This document shows, piece by piece, positions 43,808 through 53,352 of a DNA stretch of 64,000 bases. The position numbers and the translations under genes were made by a program. Source of the stretch: Cognatishimia sp. WU-CL00825 (lineage in GTDB: Bacteria; Pseudomonadota; Alphaproteobacteria; Rhodobacterales; Rhodobacteraceae); assembly GCF_040364665.1 (NCBI RefSeq), contig NZ_BAABWX010000001.1, positions 1,364,001 to 1,428,000 of the forward strand, given 5' to 3'. Position 1 is the first letter of the stretch, and each line of letters begins with the position of its first letter. Below the pieces are notes generated by a model. The model did no database searches. It was not told the DNA's origin and saw nothing but the letters and a program-made list of their open reading frames with translations.

Positions 43808-44409
43808 ATTGCCGACGATACCTGCCGCACAGCCGCGGCAATTGCCGCCGCAATATCCAGATCGGTGGTATCAATCAAAACCGCATCCTCTGCCGGTTTC
43901 AAAGGGGCCTCAGCGCGAGTCATATCACGCGCATCACGGGCTTTGACATCTGCCAAAACATCCGCACGCGTCACATCTCCATCTTTGGCCGCCAGTTCCA
44001 AATACCTGCGTTCGGCGCGCACTTCTGCGCTGGCTGTCACAAACAGTTTCACCTGCGCCTCTGGGCAAATCACGGTGCCAATGTCGCGCCCATCCAACAC
44101 AGCCCCGCCGGACCGCTGCGCAAAGGCGCGTTGAAAATCCACCAAAGCGGCACGCACCTCAGCAATCACCGCCACTTTCGAGGCGGCCTGTGCCACCTCT
44201 GCAGACCGCAAGTTTGACGCATCCAGATCTTCGGCTTGCAGGCTTTGCGCCGCTGCTATCGCTTCAAATCCCGCCAAGGTCTTGGCCCCAACAGCGCGGT
44301 ACAATAGGCCCGTGTCCAAATGCGCAAAGCCAAAATGCGCCGCAACCGCCTTGGAAATCGTGCCCTTACCGGCCGCCGCAGGCCCATCAATTGCAACTGT
44401 AATACTCAT
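43804..44409 (-). CDS. cmk: Cytidylate kinase
   Basis: A 201-residue NMP kinase. The P-loop [17 protein letters not shown] starts at residue 6, [11 protein letters not shown] binds the nucleotide and DGRDIGTVI is the family-specific loop. It phosphorylates CMP and dCMP. It follows aroA by 15 nt, the common aroA-cmk-rpsA order. Confidence 0.96.
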   Translation of the reverse strand: MSITVAIDGPAAAGKGTISKAVAAHFGFAHLDTGLLYRAVGAKTLAGFEAIAAAQSLQAEDLDASNLRSAEVAQAASKVAVIAEVRAALVDFQRAFAQRSGGAVLDGRDIGTVICPEAQVKLFVTASAEVRAERRYLELAAKDGDVTRADVLADVKARDARDMTRAEAPLKPAEDAVLIDTTDLDIAAAIAAAVRQVSSAI

Positions 44410-44424
44410 GACAACCCGCTAATT

Positions 44425-45777
44425 TCAGCTTTCAGAGCGCTCAACCCGCGCCCCAAGGTCCGCCATCAACCTTTCAAAAATCGGGAAAGATGTGGCTATT
44501 GGCCCGCCATCATCCACGCTCACCGGATTTTGTGCTGCCATGCCCAAAATCATAAAGCTCATGGCAATACGGTGATCAAGCTGGCTGGCACAGGTCGCCC
44601 CACCCGGCACATTGCCATGGCCCAGACCTTTGACAACCCACCAATCATCGCCTTCTTCTACGGTCACCCCATTGGCACGCAGCCCCTTGGCCATCGCATC
44701 AATGCGATCAGACTCCTTGACGCGCAATTCCTTGACACCCTTCATCACCGTGTCGCCCGCCGCAAAGGCCGCCACCACAGACAGCACCGGGTATTCATCA
44801 ATCATAGAGGCCGCACGGGTCGGATCAACGGCAATCCCTTTCAGGTCCGGCGAAAACTTCGCGCGCAAATCTGCAACTGGCTCGCCACCTTCTTCACGTT
44901 CATTTTCATAAGTCAGGTCGGCGCCCATTTCACGCAACGTGGTAAACAGACCGGCACGCGTTGGGTTCAAGCCAATATTGGGCACCAATACATCAGAGCC
45001 TGGGGTGACAACCGCGGCACAAACCGGAAAGGCCGCACTGGATGGATCCCGCGGCACCACAATGTCTTGCGCTTTCAACTCCGGCTGCCCGGTCAGTGTA
45101 ATTACACGGCCCGCATCCGTCACTTCGGTGGAAATCTCTGCGCCAAACCCCGCCAACATGCGTTCGGTGTGATCGCGCGTCGCTTCTTTTTCAATCACCA
45201 CGGTTTGCCCCGGCGCATTTAACGCCGCCAACAGTACCGCGGATTTCACCTGCGCCGAGGGCATCGGCACCTCGTAATGCACCGGCACCGGATCCGCCGC
45301 CCCGACAATGGTCATTGGCAAACGCCCACCAGCCCGGCCTACAGATTGTGCGCCAAACAAGGCAATCGGGTCCGTGACCCGCGCCATGGGCCGCGAATTT
45401 AGCGACGCATCGCCGGTAAAGGTGGCGGTGATATTGCTCGAGGCCATGCAGCCCATGATCAACCGCACCCCGGTGCCGGAATTGCCGCAATCAATCACAG
45501 TGTCAGGTTCCGCAAAACCGCCAACGCCCACCCCATGCACAGACCATGATCCGCCACCGTGATTGGTCACCTCAGCGCCAAACGCCCGCATCGCCTTGGC
45601 GGTGTCCAATACATCTTCGCCCTCAAGCAGGCCCTGAATGCGGGTTTCCCCAACCGCCAAAGCCCCTAAAATCAAAGACCGATGCGAAATCGACTTGTCT
45701 CCGGGCACATGGGCTTCGCCTTTCAGGGGCCCACAGGGCCGAGACGTCATTGGAATGGGGGTGCCGTGGCCAGACAT
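44425..45777 (-). CDS. aroA: 3-phosphoshikimate 1-carboxyvinyltransferase (EPSP synthase)
   Basis: A 450-residue enzyme. [28 protein letters not shown] and [13 protein letters not shown] are diagnostic. It adds enolpyruvate to shikimate-3-phosphate. The first motif has Ala soon after the Gly of [12 protein letters not shown], typical of class II bacterial enzymes. The ATG at 45777 gives the usual length; an upstream start is less likely. Confidence 0.97.
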   Translation of the reverse strand: MSGHGTPIPMTSRPCGPLKGEAHVPGDKSISHRSLILGALAVGETRIQGLLEGEDVLDTAKAMRAFGAEVTNHGGGSWSVHGVGVGGFAEPDTVIDCGNSGTGVRLIMGCMASSNITATFTGDASLNSRPMARVTDPIALFGAQSVGRAGGRLPMTIVGAADPVPVHYEVPMPSAQVKSAVLLAALNAPGQTVVIEKEATRDHTERMLAGFGAEISTEVTDAGRVITLTGQPELKAQDIVVPRDPSSAAFPVCAAVVTPGSDVLVPNIGLNPTRAGLFTTLREMGADLTYENEREEGGEPVADLRAKFSPDLKGIAVDPTRAASMIDEYPVLSVVAAFAAGDTVMKGVKELRVKESDRIDAMAKGLRANGVTVEEGDDWWVVKGLGHGNVPGGATCASQLDHRIAMSFMILGMAAQNPVSVDDGGPIATSFPIFERLMADLGARVERSES

Positions 45778-45905
45778 ATGCGCAATCCTCTTCTGCTCTT
45801 GGCAAAAGCTGTTAGCGCAGAACATCCCCAAGGTCCATGGCTAGGAAAGGCTCCTGCCCACAAAACCCCAATCTTCATCTTTCAATAAATACTCCGGGGT
45901 GAGCG

Positions 45906-45942
45906 GTGAAACTACAAGTTTCACAGCGAGGGGCAGCGCCCC
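45906..45942. repeat. Two adjacent hairpins downstream of trmB
   Basis: GTGAAACT/AGTTTCAC (45906-45913 with 45917-45924) is followed by a GGGG-CAGCG-CCCC hairpin near 45929-45941. The pair lies just past the trmB stop and may act as a terminator or RNA end although no T-run follows. Confidence 0.4.
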
Positions 45943-45951
45943 TGCGCCGCC

Positions 45952-46686
45952 TTAGCCTTTGCGCACAAACGTCAGATAATGCGGCGTGCGACCTTCGCGA
46001 AAGGCTTTCTGTTCATAGCGGGTTGAAATCCAATCATCCCAAGGCGTTTGCCAATCCCCCGGGCGCTCGGCCAACCAATCAAACCCTGCACGCGGCACCT
46101 CTTCCAAGGTCTGGCGCACATAGTCCTCGATATCCGTCGCCACCCGAAAAATCGCACCGGGCTTCAACACCCGTGCCAGCGGCTCCAAATGCTCCTGGGT
46201 GACAAACCGCCGACGATGATGCCGTTTCTTTGGCCACGGATCAGGATAGAGCAAAAACGCTTTTGAAATAGAGGCTTCGGGCAGAACATCAAACATATCG
46301 CGCGCATCCCCCGGATGCACTTTGATATTCCCTGCTCCGCTGTCGCGGATCTTGCCCAAAAGCATCGCCACCCCGTTGATATAGGGTTCACAACCAATGA
46401 AGCCAACATCGGGGTTTTGGCTGGCCTGATGCACCATGTGTTCGCCACCGCCAAAGCCAACCTCCAGCCAGACATCGCGATCCCCAAACAGCGCTTTCAA
46501 ATCAATATTGTCACGCTTTGGGTTTTCCTCCCAGCCCACCTTGCCAGGTGCCAATTTGGCCAGATCTTCTTCCAGCCAAGCCTCTTGAGACTTGCGCAGC
46601 CCTTTGCCCTTAAAGCGGCCATAAAAATTGCGCCAAGGCGCGCCCGAAGGGTGCTGGTCAGGAGTATCAGAGCGATCGTCAGACAT
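45952..46686 (-). CDS. trmB: tRNA (guanine-N7-)-methyltransferase
   Basis: A 244-residue SAM methyltransferase. VWLEVGFGGGEHMVHQA is motif I, and LLYPDPWPKKRHHRRRFV is the family signature. It makes m7G46 in the tRNA variable loop. The N-terminal extension (about 40 residues) with FYGRFKGKGLR is typical in alphaproteobacteria. It lies downstream of metK behind a terminator. Confidence 0.96.
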   Translation of the reverse strand: MSDDRSDTPDQHPSGAPWRNFYGRFKGKGLRKSQEAWLEEDLAKLAPGKVGWEENPKRDNIDLKALFGDRDVWLEVGFGGGEHMVHQASQNPDVGFIGCEPYINGVAMLLGKIRDSGAGNIKVHPGDARDMFDVLPEASISKAFLLYPDPWPKKRHHRRRFVTQEHLEPLARVLKPGAIFRVATDIEDYVRQTLEEVPRAGFDWLAERPGDWQTPWDDWISTRYEQKAFREGRTPHYLTFVRKG

Positions 46687-46759
46687 TGTGGTCTCTCATT
46701 TTGGATGGCGCCCATGTGCCGCAGGTCACCGCTTGGGTCAAGTCTCGTTGCGCCGACAA

Positions 46760-46793
46760 CAAAAAGGGCGCGGCAATCCGAATTACCACGCCC
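46760..46793 (-). terminator. Terminator after metK
   Basis: A 12-bp stem GGGCGTGGTAAT/ATTGCCGCGCCC with a TCGG tetraloop, followed on the minus strand by TTTTTG. Confidence 0.88.
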
Positions 46794-46819
46794 CACTTAA
46801 AATCGGCAAAACCCTCTGA

Positions 46820-48001
46820 TCAAACCGCCGCTTTCAACGCCTCGACCAAATCGGTCTGTTCCCAGCTAAAGCCGCCGTCCGCATCTGGTGTGCGGCCAAA
46901 ATGGCCATAGGCGGCTGTGCGTTGATAAATCGGTTTGTTCAACTGGAGATGCTCGCGAATGCCGCGCGGTGTCAGATCCATGATCTGCCCAACCGCCGCT
47001 TCGATGGCCGCGTCGTCCACCTGCCCCGTGCCATAGGTGTCGGCATAGATCGACAGAGGCCTAGAGACGCCAATCGCATAGGACAGCTGAATGGTGCATT
47101 TGTCGGCCATGCCGGCGGCCACAACATTCTTTGCCAAATAGCGCGCCGCATAGGCCGCAGAGCGGTCCACTTTGGTCGGGTCTTTGCCAGAAAACGCACC
47201 GCCACCATGCGGGGCAGCGCCGCCATAGGTATCCACAATAATCTTGCGACCGGTCAGACCCGCGTCACCATCTGGCCCCCCAATGACAAATTTCCCCGTA
47301 GGATTCACATGCCATTCGGTCTCGGCGGTCAGCCACCCTTCTGGCAGAACTTCGGTGATATAGGGCGCAACAATGCCGCGTATGTCCTGGCTGGTCAGGC
47401 TTTCATCCAGGTGCTGCGTAGACAAGACCAACGACGAGACCCCCACAGGCTTGCCATTTTCATAACGCACCGAAAGTTGGGTTTTTGCGTCTGGCCCAAG
47501 CACCGTCTGTTCGCCGCTTTTGCGCACCTCGGCAAGACGCCGTAAAATGGCATGGGCATATTGGATCGGCGCAGGCATCAGATCCGGTGTTTCGCGGGTC
47601 GCATGTCCAAACATGATGCCCTGATCACCGGCCCCTTCTTCTTTGTCAGCGGTCGCATCTACACCCTGTGCAATATGCGCAGATTGCGCGTGCAAAAGAT
47701 TGGTGATCTCAACCGTTTCGTGGTGAAACTTGTCTTGTTCATAGCCAATATCTTTGATGCAGGCGCGCACGATGCCGTCGACATTCTGCATATACTCTTG
47801 CAGCTTTGCTTGGTCAGACAGGCCAACTTCGCCGCCAATCACAACGCGATCTGTGGTGGCAAAGGTCTCGCAAGCCACGCGGGCTTCTGGCTCTTCTGCC
47901 AACAAAGCGTCAAGCACGGCATCAGAAATGCGGTCACACACTTTATCTGGATGGCCCTCCGAAACAGACTCGGAGGTGAAAACGTAATTCGATCTGGCCA
48001 T
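46820..48001 (-). CDS. metK: S-adenosylmethionine synthetase
   Basis: A 393-residue enzyme. [17 protein letters not shown] near the N-terminus, [12 protein letters not shown] and the [20 protein letters not shown] region (seen in part) are diagnostic. It makes SAM from methionine and ATP. The ATG at 48001 has GGAG 6 nt upstream, and that site lies inside a riboswitch, so synthesis should fall when SAM is high. Confidence 0.98.
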   Translation of the reverse strand: MARSNYVFTSESVSEGHPDKVCDRISDAVLDALLAEEPEARVACETFATTDRVVIGGEVGLSDQAKLQEYMQNVDGIVRACIKDIGYEQDKFHHETVEITNLLHAQSAHIAQGVDATADKEEGAGDQGIMFGHATRETPDLMPAPIQYAHAILRRLAEVRKSGEQTVLGPDAKTQLSVRYENGKPVGVSSLVLSTQHLDESLTSQDIRGIVAPYITEVLPEGWLTAETEWHVNPTGKFVIGGPDGDAGLTGRKIIVDTYGGAAPHGGGAFSGKDPTKVDRSAAYAARYLAKNVVAAGMADKCTIQLSYAIGVSRPLSIYADTYGTGQVDDAAIEAAVGQIMDLTPRGIREHLQLNKPIYQRTAAYGHFGRTPDADGGFSWEQTDLVEALKAAV

Positions 48002-48005
48002 GAAT

Positions 48006-48051
48006 TGCTCCATTAGATTTCATCTGCCACGCCAGGAAGCCGTTGTGACAG
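48006..48051 (-). promoter_or_regulatory. SAM/SAH riboswitch controlling metK
   Basis: The minus strand just before metK reads CTGTCAC, then AACGGCTTCCTGGC, then GTGGCAG, a linker, and ATGGAGCA. The stem CTGTCAC/GTGGCAG (48045-48051 with 48024-48030) is 7 bp. The loop segment GCTTCC can pair with GGAGC of the ribosome site, giving an H-type pseudoknot. This is the layout and core sequence of the SAM/SAH riboswitch described before metK in Rhodobacterales. Ligand binding would hide the GGAG. Confidence 0.9.
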
Positions 48052-48090
48052 TCATGATTGGCATCGACTTAGGGTGGCAACCGCCCCGGG

Positions 48091-49602
48091 TCAATTGCTA
48101 TTGCGTCGCTTTCTGACCCAAAGGCCCAAGGAACTCAGCAAAAGTAACATAAATATCGGCAAATCGCCGGTTTCGGCATAAATCGTCTTTGGATTTGGCA
48201 CCGGCAACAACACATCCAAATAACCAGCCTGGTTCAACGGCAAGGCCGCAACGATCTGCCCCTTGGCGTCAATCATCGCAGAAACACCGGTGTTGGCAGC
48301 CCGTACAAACGGCAGACCTTGTTCGATTGCCCGCATACGGGCCTGCGCCAAATGCTGATAAGGCCCCGAGAAATCGCCAAACCACGCATCGTTGGTGATT
48401 TGCAGCAAAAAATCAGGCCGATCGTCATAGCCAGCCACATCTTGGGCAAAAACTGCCTCATAACAAATCAACAACAGCGCCTTGCCCAGGCCCCCAAGAT
48501 CCATTGTCTTGGGCCCCGGCCCGGCGGAAAACCCCTGCCCCTCGCTGGCAGCCAGTCCATGAATGCCAAACCGCGCAAGCAGCTCGCCAAACGGCAGATA
48601 TTCGCCAAAGGGCACCAAATGGTGCTTGTCATAAATGTCTGCGATCTCGCCCGATGCATCCAGCAAAACAGCGGCATTAAACAGCCGTGCGCCTTGCAGT
48701 CGATTGGCCCCCACAATCACCGGCACTCCCTGGGCCGCCTCCGTCACCATACGCAATGGGGTCTCGGCGTAGTTCAAAGTATCGGGCAAGCTGGTTTCAG
48801 GCCACAGGATCAAATCAGGTCTTTTTGAACCGGTGGCGGTGTATTCCAAGCCGCGCTCAAAGAACACCCGCATATAGGCGATGTCCCATTTTTGATGCTG
48901 CGGCGCATTGGGCTGCACCAGCCGAATAACGGGCGCGTCTTTGGAAACCACTTGCGCCTGTGGTGCCATTGCAATCACGACAACGCCCAAAACCGCGCCC
49001 CCAGCAAAGCCCAGCCGCAGGGCACCCGTTTTCTGCATCACAGCCCAAAGCGCATAGGCCAGACCAAGCCAGATCACATTCAATCCATGTGCCCCAACCC
49101 AAGCTGCCCCTTGCCCCAATTGACTGTTTACCACCCCATAGGCCGGCATGCCCCAGGGAAATCCAGTAAAAACATAGGCGCGTGCCAGCTCTGCTAGGGG
49201 CAATGTTATAATAAGCGCGGCAACAGATCCAAAGCGCCGTGCTACACCAAAAGCTGCCGCCCAAAACAACGCCAATCCGCCCGCCATGAAAAGCAATGCA
49301 AAGGGGGCCATCCAGCCATGACGCTCAGGCTCGACCATAAATGGCGACACCAACCATTGCAGACCCAGCGCGAAATATCCCAACCCAAATGCCCAGCCAA
49401 ACCAGGCAGCCCGCACCGCCAATTCCAGCCGCGACAACCAAGCCAAAGCGATCACAAATCCCAGCAATGACAGAAATGTCAGCTCAAATGGGGCCTGCCC
49501 AAGGCTGGCAATCGCCCCCAATGCAAGCGCCATGGCAAACCGTAAAAAACGCCCCAAACCTTTGGGACGCTCTAGGCTGTCCAGCGTTTTATTCAGCCAC
49601 AT
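48091..49602 (-). CDS. lnt: Apolipoprotein N-acyltransferase
   Basis: A 503-residue membrane enzyme with about six N-terminal membrane segments (residues 20-195) and a periplasmic nitrilase domain. The Glu-Lys-Cys triad is seen in WPETSLPD, DKHHLVPFGEYLPF and ICYEAVF. It adds the third acyl chain to lipoproteins. Its start overlaps the end of the CorC-like gene by 14 nt. Confidence 0.96.
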   Translation of the reverse strand: MWLNKTLDSLERPKGLGRFLRFAMALALGAIASLGQAPFELTFLSLLGFVIALAWLSRLELAVRAAWFGWAFGLGYFALGLQWLVSPFMVEPERHGWMAPFALLFMAGGLALFWAAAFGVARRFGSVAALIITLPLAELARAYVFTGFPWGMPAYGVVNSQLGQGAAWVGAHGLNVIWLGLAYALWAVMQKTGALRLGFAGGAVLGVVVIAMAPQAQVVSKDAPVIRLVQPNAPQHQKWDIAYMRVFFERGLEYTATGSKRPDLILWPETSLPDTLNYAETPLRMVTEAAQGVPVIVGANRLQGARLFNAAVLLDASGEIADIYDKHHLVPFGEYLPFGELLARFGIHGLAASEGQGFSAGPGPKTMDLGGLGKALLLICYEAVFAQDVAGYDDRPDFLLQITNDAWFGDFSGPYQHLAQARMRAIEQGLPFVRAANTGVSAMIDAKGQIVAALPLNQAGYLDVLLPVPNPKTIYAETGDLPIFMLLLLSSLGLWVRKRRNSN

Positions 49603-50485
49603 GCGCCTGTGCTTCGGTCAACAAAACACGCAGGCGTTTGATGCGCCGGGGATCCGCATCAATGACCTCAAATTCCGTGCCATCCGGGTGCACCACCACT
49701 TCGCCACGGGCCGGCACCCGTCCTGCAAGCATAAAGACCAACCCGCCCAGCGTGTCGATTTCATCGTCGTCGATCTCTTCGCCGTCGGTCAAAGACCGGC
49801 CAATCACATGCTGGAACTCATCCAGCGGCGTTTTGGACCAGGCAAGATAACATCCCGGTGCCTCTTCGGTCCAAAGCGTCACTTCTTCCTGGTCATGCTC
49901 GTCTTCGATTTCGCCAACCACTTGCTCAATCAAATCCTCGATGGTCACCAAGCCGTCAACGCCGCCATATTCGTCAATCACCAGCGCCATGTGGCGACGC
50001 TCGGTCTGCATTTTTGTCAACAGAACGCCCAGCGGCATCGATGGTGGCACAAACAACAACGGGCGCAGCATTTGACGCAACGCAAACCGTCCGCCAGCGC
50101 CATTAAACCCATGTTTCAACGCCAGATCTTTAAGGTGAATAAATCCAATGGGCGTATCCAAAGTGCCGTCAAAAACCGGCAGGCGAGTAAACCCGCTTTC
50201 CCGGAATTGTTCGACCACCTCGGCGCGGCCCATGGTGGCCGAAATCGCAGTGATGTCCACTTTGGGCACAGCGACGTCCTCGACCCGCATACGGCGCAGG
50301 TTGATCATCCCATGTGTCGGGGTCTGGATCCGCTCTGCCTGTGGAACCGCCACGCCATTTGCCGCGTCTTCAGGGCTAATGGCCTCAATCAATCTTCGGA
50401 AAAATCCGCTTGATTTCTTTTTATCATGGGCCTCGAGCTGCGCGCTTTGCGCTGCGCTAGAGGACCCGTCGGTGCTGTCGCCCAT
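49589..50485 (-). CDS. CBS-domain protein of the CorC/hemolysin C family
   Basis: A 298-residue cytoplasmic protein with two CBS domains (about residues 70-195; TFTRLPVFDG-like FTRLPVFDGTLDTPIGFIH and LVIDEYGGVDGLVTIEDLIE) and a C-terminal CorC_HlyC domain. The family binds adenosine nucleotides and acts in magnesium or cobalt efflux. The phoH-ybeY-corC-lnt order is widely conserved. Confidence 0.92.
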   Translation of the reverse strand: MGDSTDGSSSAAQSAQLEAHDKKKSSGFFRRLIEAISPEDAANGVAVPQAERIQTPTHGMINLRRMRVEDVAVPKVDITAISATMGRAEVVEQFRESGFTRLPVFDGTLDTPIGFIHLKDLALKHGFNGAGGRFALRQMLRPLLFVPPSMPLGVLLTKMQTERRHMALVIDEYGGVDGLVTIEDLIEQVVGEIEDEHDQEEVTLWTEEAPGCYLAWSKTPLDEFQHVIGRSLTDGEEIDDDEIDTLGGLVFMLAGRVPARGEVVVHPDGTEFEVIDADPRRIKRLRVLLTEAQAHVAE

Positions 50486-50507
50486 CGTACCTTTCCAAAT
50501 TGGGGGA

Positions 50508-51008
50508 TTACCCCGTTATATCCCTATATGGGTCAGCCAGACCCATTTTGCCAAGTATCTGTGTTTCTATATCTTGCATCAAAGTGGCATCTTGGTCACG
50601 GATATGGTCATAGCCCAGCAAATGTAACACCCCGTGCACCAATAAATGTGTGACATGGTCTTGCATGGACTTGCCCAGTTCCGTGGCTTCGCGTGCGCAG
50701 GTCTCATAGGCAATGGCGATATCGCCCAGTTCGGTGTCGGGCCCTTTTGGCAATTCTGGCCGCGCACCGGGGTCTAGCGCCGCGCGTTCTTCGGAGGGCC
50801 AGGACAAGACATTGGTGGGTTTGGGCTTGTCGCGAAAATCGGCATTCAACCCTTGAATCCGCCCATCATCACAGGCCAATACGCTGATCTCCCAGTCTTG
50901 GGGCTGCAGACCAAGGTAGGTCAAGCTGGTATCTGCTGCCTGATCTGCCAGCGCCTGTATGCCAAGATCCTGCCAACGCGGGTCTTCAAAATTGATATCT
51001 ATTGTCAT
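50508..51008 (-). CDS. ybeY: Endoribonuclease YbeY (16S rRNA maturation)
   Basis: A 166-residue metalloprotein. The zinc motif is HLLVHGVLHLLGYDH, preceded by LGDIAIAYE. It takes part in the processing of the 16S rRNA 3' end and ribosome quality control. It lies between phoH and corC in the usual operon. Confidence 0.95.
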   Translation of the reverse strand: MTIDINFEDPRWQDLGIQALADQAADTSLTYLGLQPQDWEISVLACDDGRIQGLNADFRDKPKPTNVLSWPSEERAALDPGARPELPKGPDTELGDIAIAYETCAREATELGKSMQDHVTHLLVHGVLHLLGYDHIRDQDATLMQDIETQILGKMGLADPYRDITG

Positions 51009-51072
51009 TGCGCAAACGCATGGGGGCTGACAGCCCCCAAACCCCCGTGGGTATTTTCATCAAGCACAATTA

Positions 51073-52089
51073 TTATGCTTCTTTGGAGTCCGCGTCATAG
51101 GCCTTGATGATCGCGGCCACAAGCGGATGTCGCACAACATCATCTGCGGTGAAGTAGTTAAAGCTGATGCCTTTGACATCTGACAACAGCCGTTCGGCAT
51201 CGCGCAAGCCCGAAGTCACGCCACGCGGCAAATCCACCTGACTGCGATCACCGGTGATGGCCATGCGCGAGCCCTCGCCCAGACGGGTCAAAAACATCTT
51301 CATCTGCATGGTTGTGGCGTTTTGCGCTTCGTCCAGCACCACAAATGCATTAGCCAGGGTGCGGCCGCGCATAAAGGCCAAGGGTGCAATCTCGATGCGC
51401 TTTTCTTCCATCAATTTCGCCAATTGCTTGCCGGGCAAGAAGTCATTAAGCGCATCATAAAGCGGCTGCATATAGGGATCGACTTTGTCTTTCATGTCAC
51501 CAGGCAGATAGCCCAGCTTTTCACCGGCTTCGACCGCTGGTCGCGACAGGATGATCTTGTCGACCTCTCCGCTGATGAACATGCTGACCGCCACGGCGAC
51601 AGCCAGATAGGTTTTGCCGGTGCCCGCCGGGCCGATCCCAAAGGCCAATTCCTGTTGAAACAGGCTTTGCACATAGGCTTTTTGCGCGTCTGTTCGCGGC
51701 TCTACCAGTTTTTTGCGGGTTTTTATTTCAACCTTACCGCCCCGGAACAGCTCCATCTGATCGCCATCGCGGGTGCCGGTGTTTTTTTCCGAGCCACCCA
51801 TGCGCAACTCGCGGTCCACATCCGCTTTTTCGACGGATTTACCAGTTTCAAGCCGTTCGTAAAGCGCGTGCAAAACCTCTGCGGCCTCAATCCGGGCTGG
51901 CTCTTCGCCCAGCAATGCCAATTGATTGCCGCGTCGGATGATCTGAACACTCAGCTTCTGCTCTATATCCGCCAAATTGCGGTCATATTCGCCACAAAGA
52001 TCTATCAAAAGTCGATTATCAGGAAACTCGAGCAAATTTTCAGCAACGGTTTCGCTGGCGGGCGGTGGGGTCAGGGCGCTGGTGGCCAA
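51073..52089 (-). CDS. phoH: PhoH-like ATPase
   Basis: A 338-residue protein. A small N-terminal KH-like region is followed by the PhoH ATPase domain with Walker A GPAGTGKTYLAV and Walker B FVVLDEAQNA. It is an RNA-associated ATPase, first gene of the phoH-ybeY-corC-lnt operon. The promoter should lie in 52090-52180. Confidence 0.94.
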   Translation of the reverse strand: MATSALTPPPASETVAENLLEFPDNRLLIDLCGEYDRNLADIEQKLSVQIIRRGNQLALLGEEPARIEAAEVLHALYERLETGKSVEKADVDRELRMGGSEKNTGTRDGDQMELFRGGKVEIKTRKKLVEPRTDAQKAYVQSLFQQELAFGIGPAGTGKTYLAVAVAVSMFISGEVDKIILSRPAVEAGEKLGYLPGDMKDKVDPYMQPLYDALNDFLPGKQLAKLMEEKRIEIAPLAFMRGRTLANAFVVLDEAQNATTMQMKMFLTRLGEGSRMAITGDRSQVDLPRGVTSGLRDAERLLSDVKGISFNYFTADDVVRHPLVAAIIKAYDADSKEA

Positions 52090-52181
52090 ATAAGTCTCCT
52101 AGGTTGAATGTGTCTGAGTCTTAGCGTGACAAGTTGTTGGTGCAAGTGCAAGTATTGACAGGTATAATTTCACGCAAGCGT

Positions 52182-52216
52182 TACAAAAATTGGCCACATG
52201 AATCCCATGTGGCCAA
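52182..52216 (-). terminator. Terminator after the lipoprotein gene
   Basis: An 11-bp stem TTGGCCACATG/CATGTGGCCAA (52190-52200 with 52206-52216), followed on the minus strand by TTTTTG. Confidence 0.9.
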
Positions 52217-52246
52217 CCTGCGTTGTACAATTTTTTAGCGTCTCGC

Positions 52247-52561
52247 TTACGCAGGATCGTTAAAGAATGTGCCAGCCTTATAGGCTCCTGTCGCTGTTGA
52301 AGGCGGTGCAATTGGGGCGCAGACTGGTTTGCCGTAGCGGTCAAGCCGCGCATCCATGTAGCCTTCGTTGCCATCATCGATGATCCAGTGGTGGCAGCCA
52401 TTCGGATCAACCCAAACACCAGCAACCAATTGGCTTAAGTGCTTTTTGTCATAGCCGCCGTCCACAGTTTTATCGGTGATTTCACCACCGGATTCTTCGC
52501 TAAAACACCCCGCTAGGGCGGTGGCAGCTGCGAGTGCGGCAAAGAGTTTAACAACTTTCAT
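52247..52561 (-). CDS. Small lipoprotein with WVDPxGC-type motif
   Basis: A 104-residue protein with a lipoprotein signal peptide (lipobox LAGC, lipidated Cys at residue 19). The mature part has WVDPNGCHHWIIDDGNEGYM and ends in a Pro/Ala/Thr-rich tail. Nearly the same motif is present in the OmpA protein encoded 12 nt upstream. No named domain is recognised. A strong terminator follows, so the two genes form a unit. Confidence 0.75.
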   Translation of the reverse strand: MKVVKLFAALAAATALAGCFSEESGGEITDKTVDGGYDKKHLSQLVAGVWVDPNGCHHWIIDDGNEGYMDARLDRYGKPVCAPIAPPSTATGAYKAGTFFNDPA

Positions 52562-52573
52562 GACCCAACTCCC

Positions 52574-53155
52574 TTAGCGGATACACATGATTTCGACACG
52601 CCGGTTTTCCGCCCGGCCTTTCGAAGAACGATTAGAAGCGCGTGGATTACGTTCGCCATAGGCGCGCACATCAGCAATATCTGCCCCGGCGCCTGCCCCA
52701 ACTTTCGCAACCGCTGCGGCGCGGCGGAAACTCAAAGCCATATTGGCTTCGTCGCTGCCGCGATTGTCCGTATGCCCGGTGACAATATAGAATTGCGCAT
52801 TGGCGCTCTTGAAGAATTCAGCGATCTTTTTGCGACCTGCTGCGCCCAGCGCGGAACTGCCAGAGGCAAAGAACTGATCAGAGTTCAATTCGCCACACAG
52901 ATAGCCATCGCGGCAGACCGGCAGACCCTGACGTGTGAGATGCGGGCTCATATAGCCTTCGGCCCCATCATCCATCACCCAATGTTCACACCCATCCGGG
53001 TCAACCCAAATGGTTGGCACATAATCCTGTGCCCGAACGGTTTTTGTACCCTGTGAGAATGCCGCGCCAGTCAATGTGGTCAAGGTCAATGCTGCCACTG
53101 CAGCGCCTCCCACCATTTTGCGCGCGGTCGCAATAAATCTGTCCGCCACGATCAT
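52574..53155 (-). CDS. OmpA-family protein with N-terminal WVDPxGC-type motif
   Basis: A 193-residue exported protein: signal peptide to about residue 35, then IWVDPDGCEHWVMDDGAEGY with the same spacing as in the small lipoprotein, then a C-terminal OmpA domain (VTGHTDNRGSDEANMALSFR, then AYGERNPRASN) that binds peptidoglycan. It is presumably anchored to the cell wall. The shared motif suggests the two proteins arose from one another and work together. Confidence 0.82.
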   Translation of the reverse strand: MIVADRFIATARKMVGGAAVAALTLTTLTGAAFSQGTKTVRAQDYVPTIWVDPDGCEHWVMDDGAEGYMSPHLTRQGLPVCRDGYLCGELNSDQFFASGSSALGAAGRKKIAEFFKSANAQFYIVTGHTDNRGSDEANMALSFRRAAAVAKVGAGAGADIADVRAYGERNPRASNRSSKGRAENRRVEIMCIR

Positions 53156-53352
53156 GTCCTCTGCTTGCCTCGTCTCCCGCGCTTCACTTGGCGACGGGTT
53201 ATGCGAAGTCCTGTAATGGGCTTACTTTAGCAAATTTCTGGGGCATGTGAAGGATTAATCACAATATATGGTAGCCTGACCAAGGATAATCAGCGGTAGT
53301 GACTTTACAAGCACGCGCGCTGCCACAGCGCATGGGGCGGCGAATTACAGAT

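Noticed and set aside
44320..45222. A 300-codon frame antisense to aroA
   Set aside because: Shadow frame; composition is that of reversed coding sequence.
52155..52168. TTGACA followed closely by TATAAT
   Set aside because: The spacer is 2 bp, so it cannot be a sigma-70 promoter; the match is by chance.
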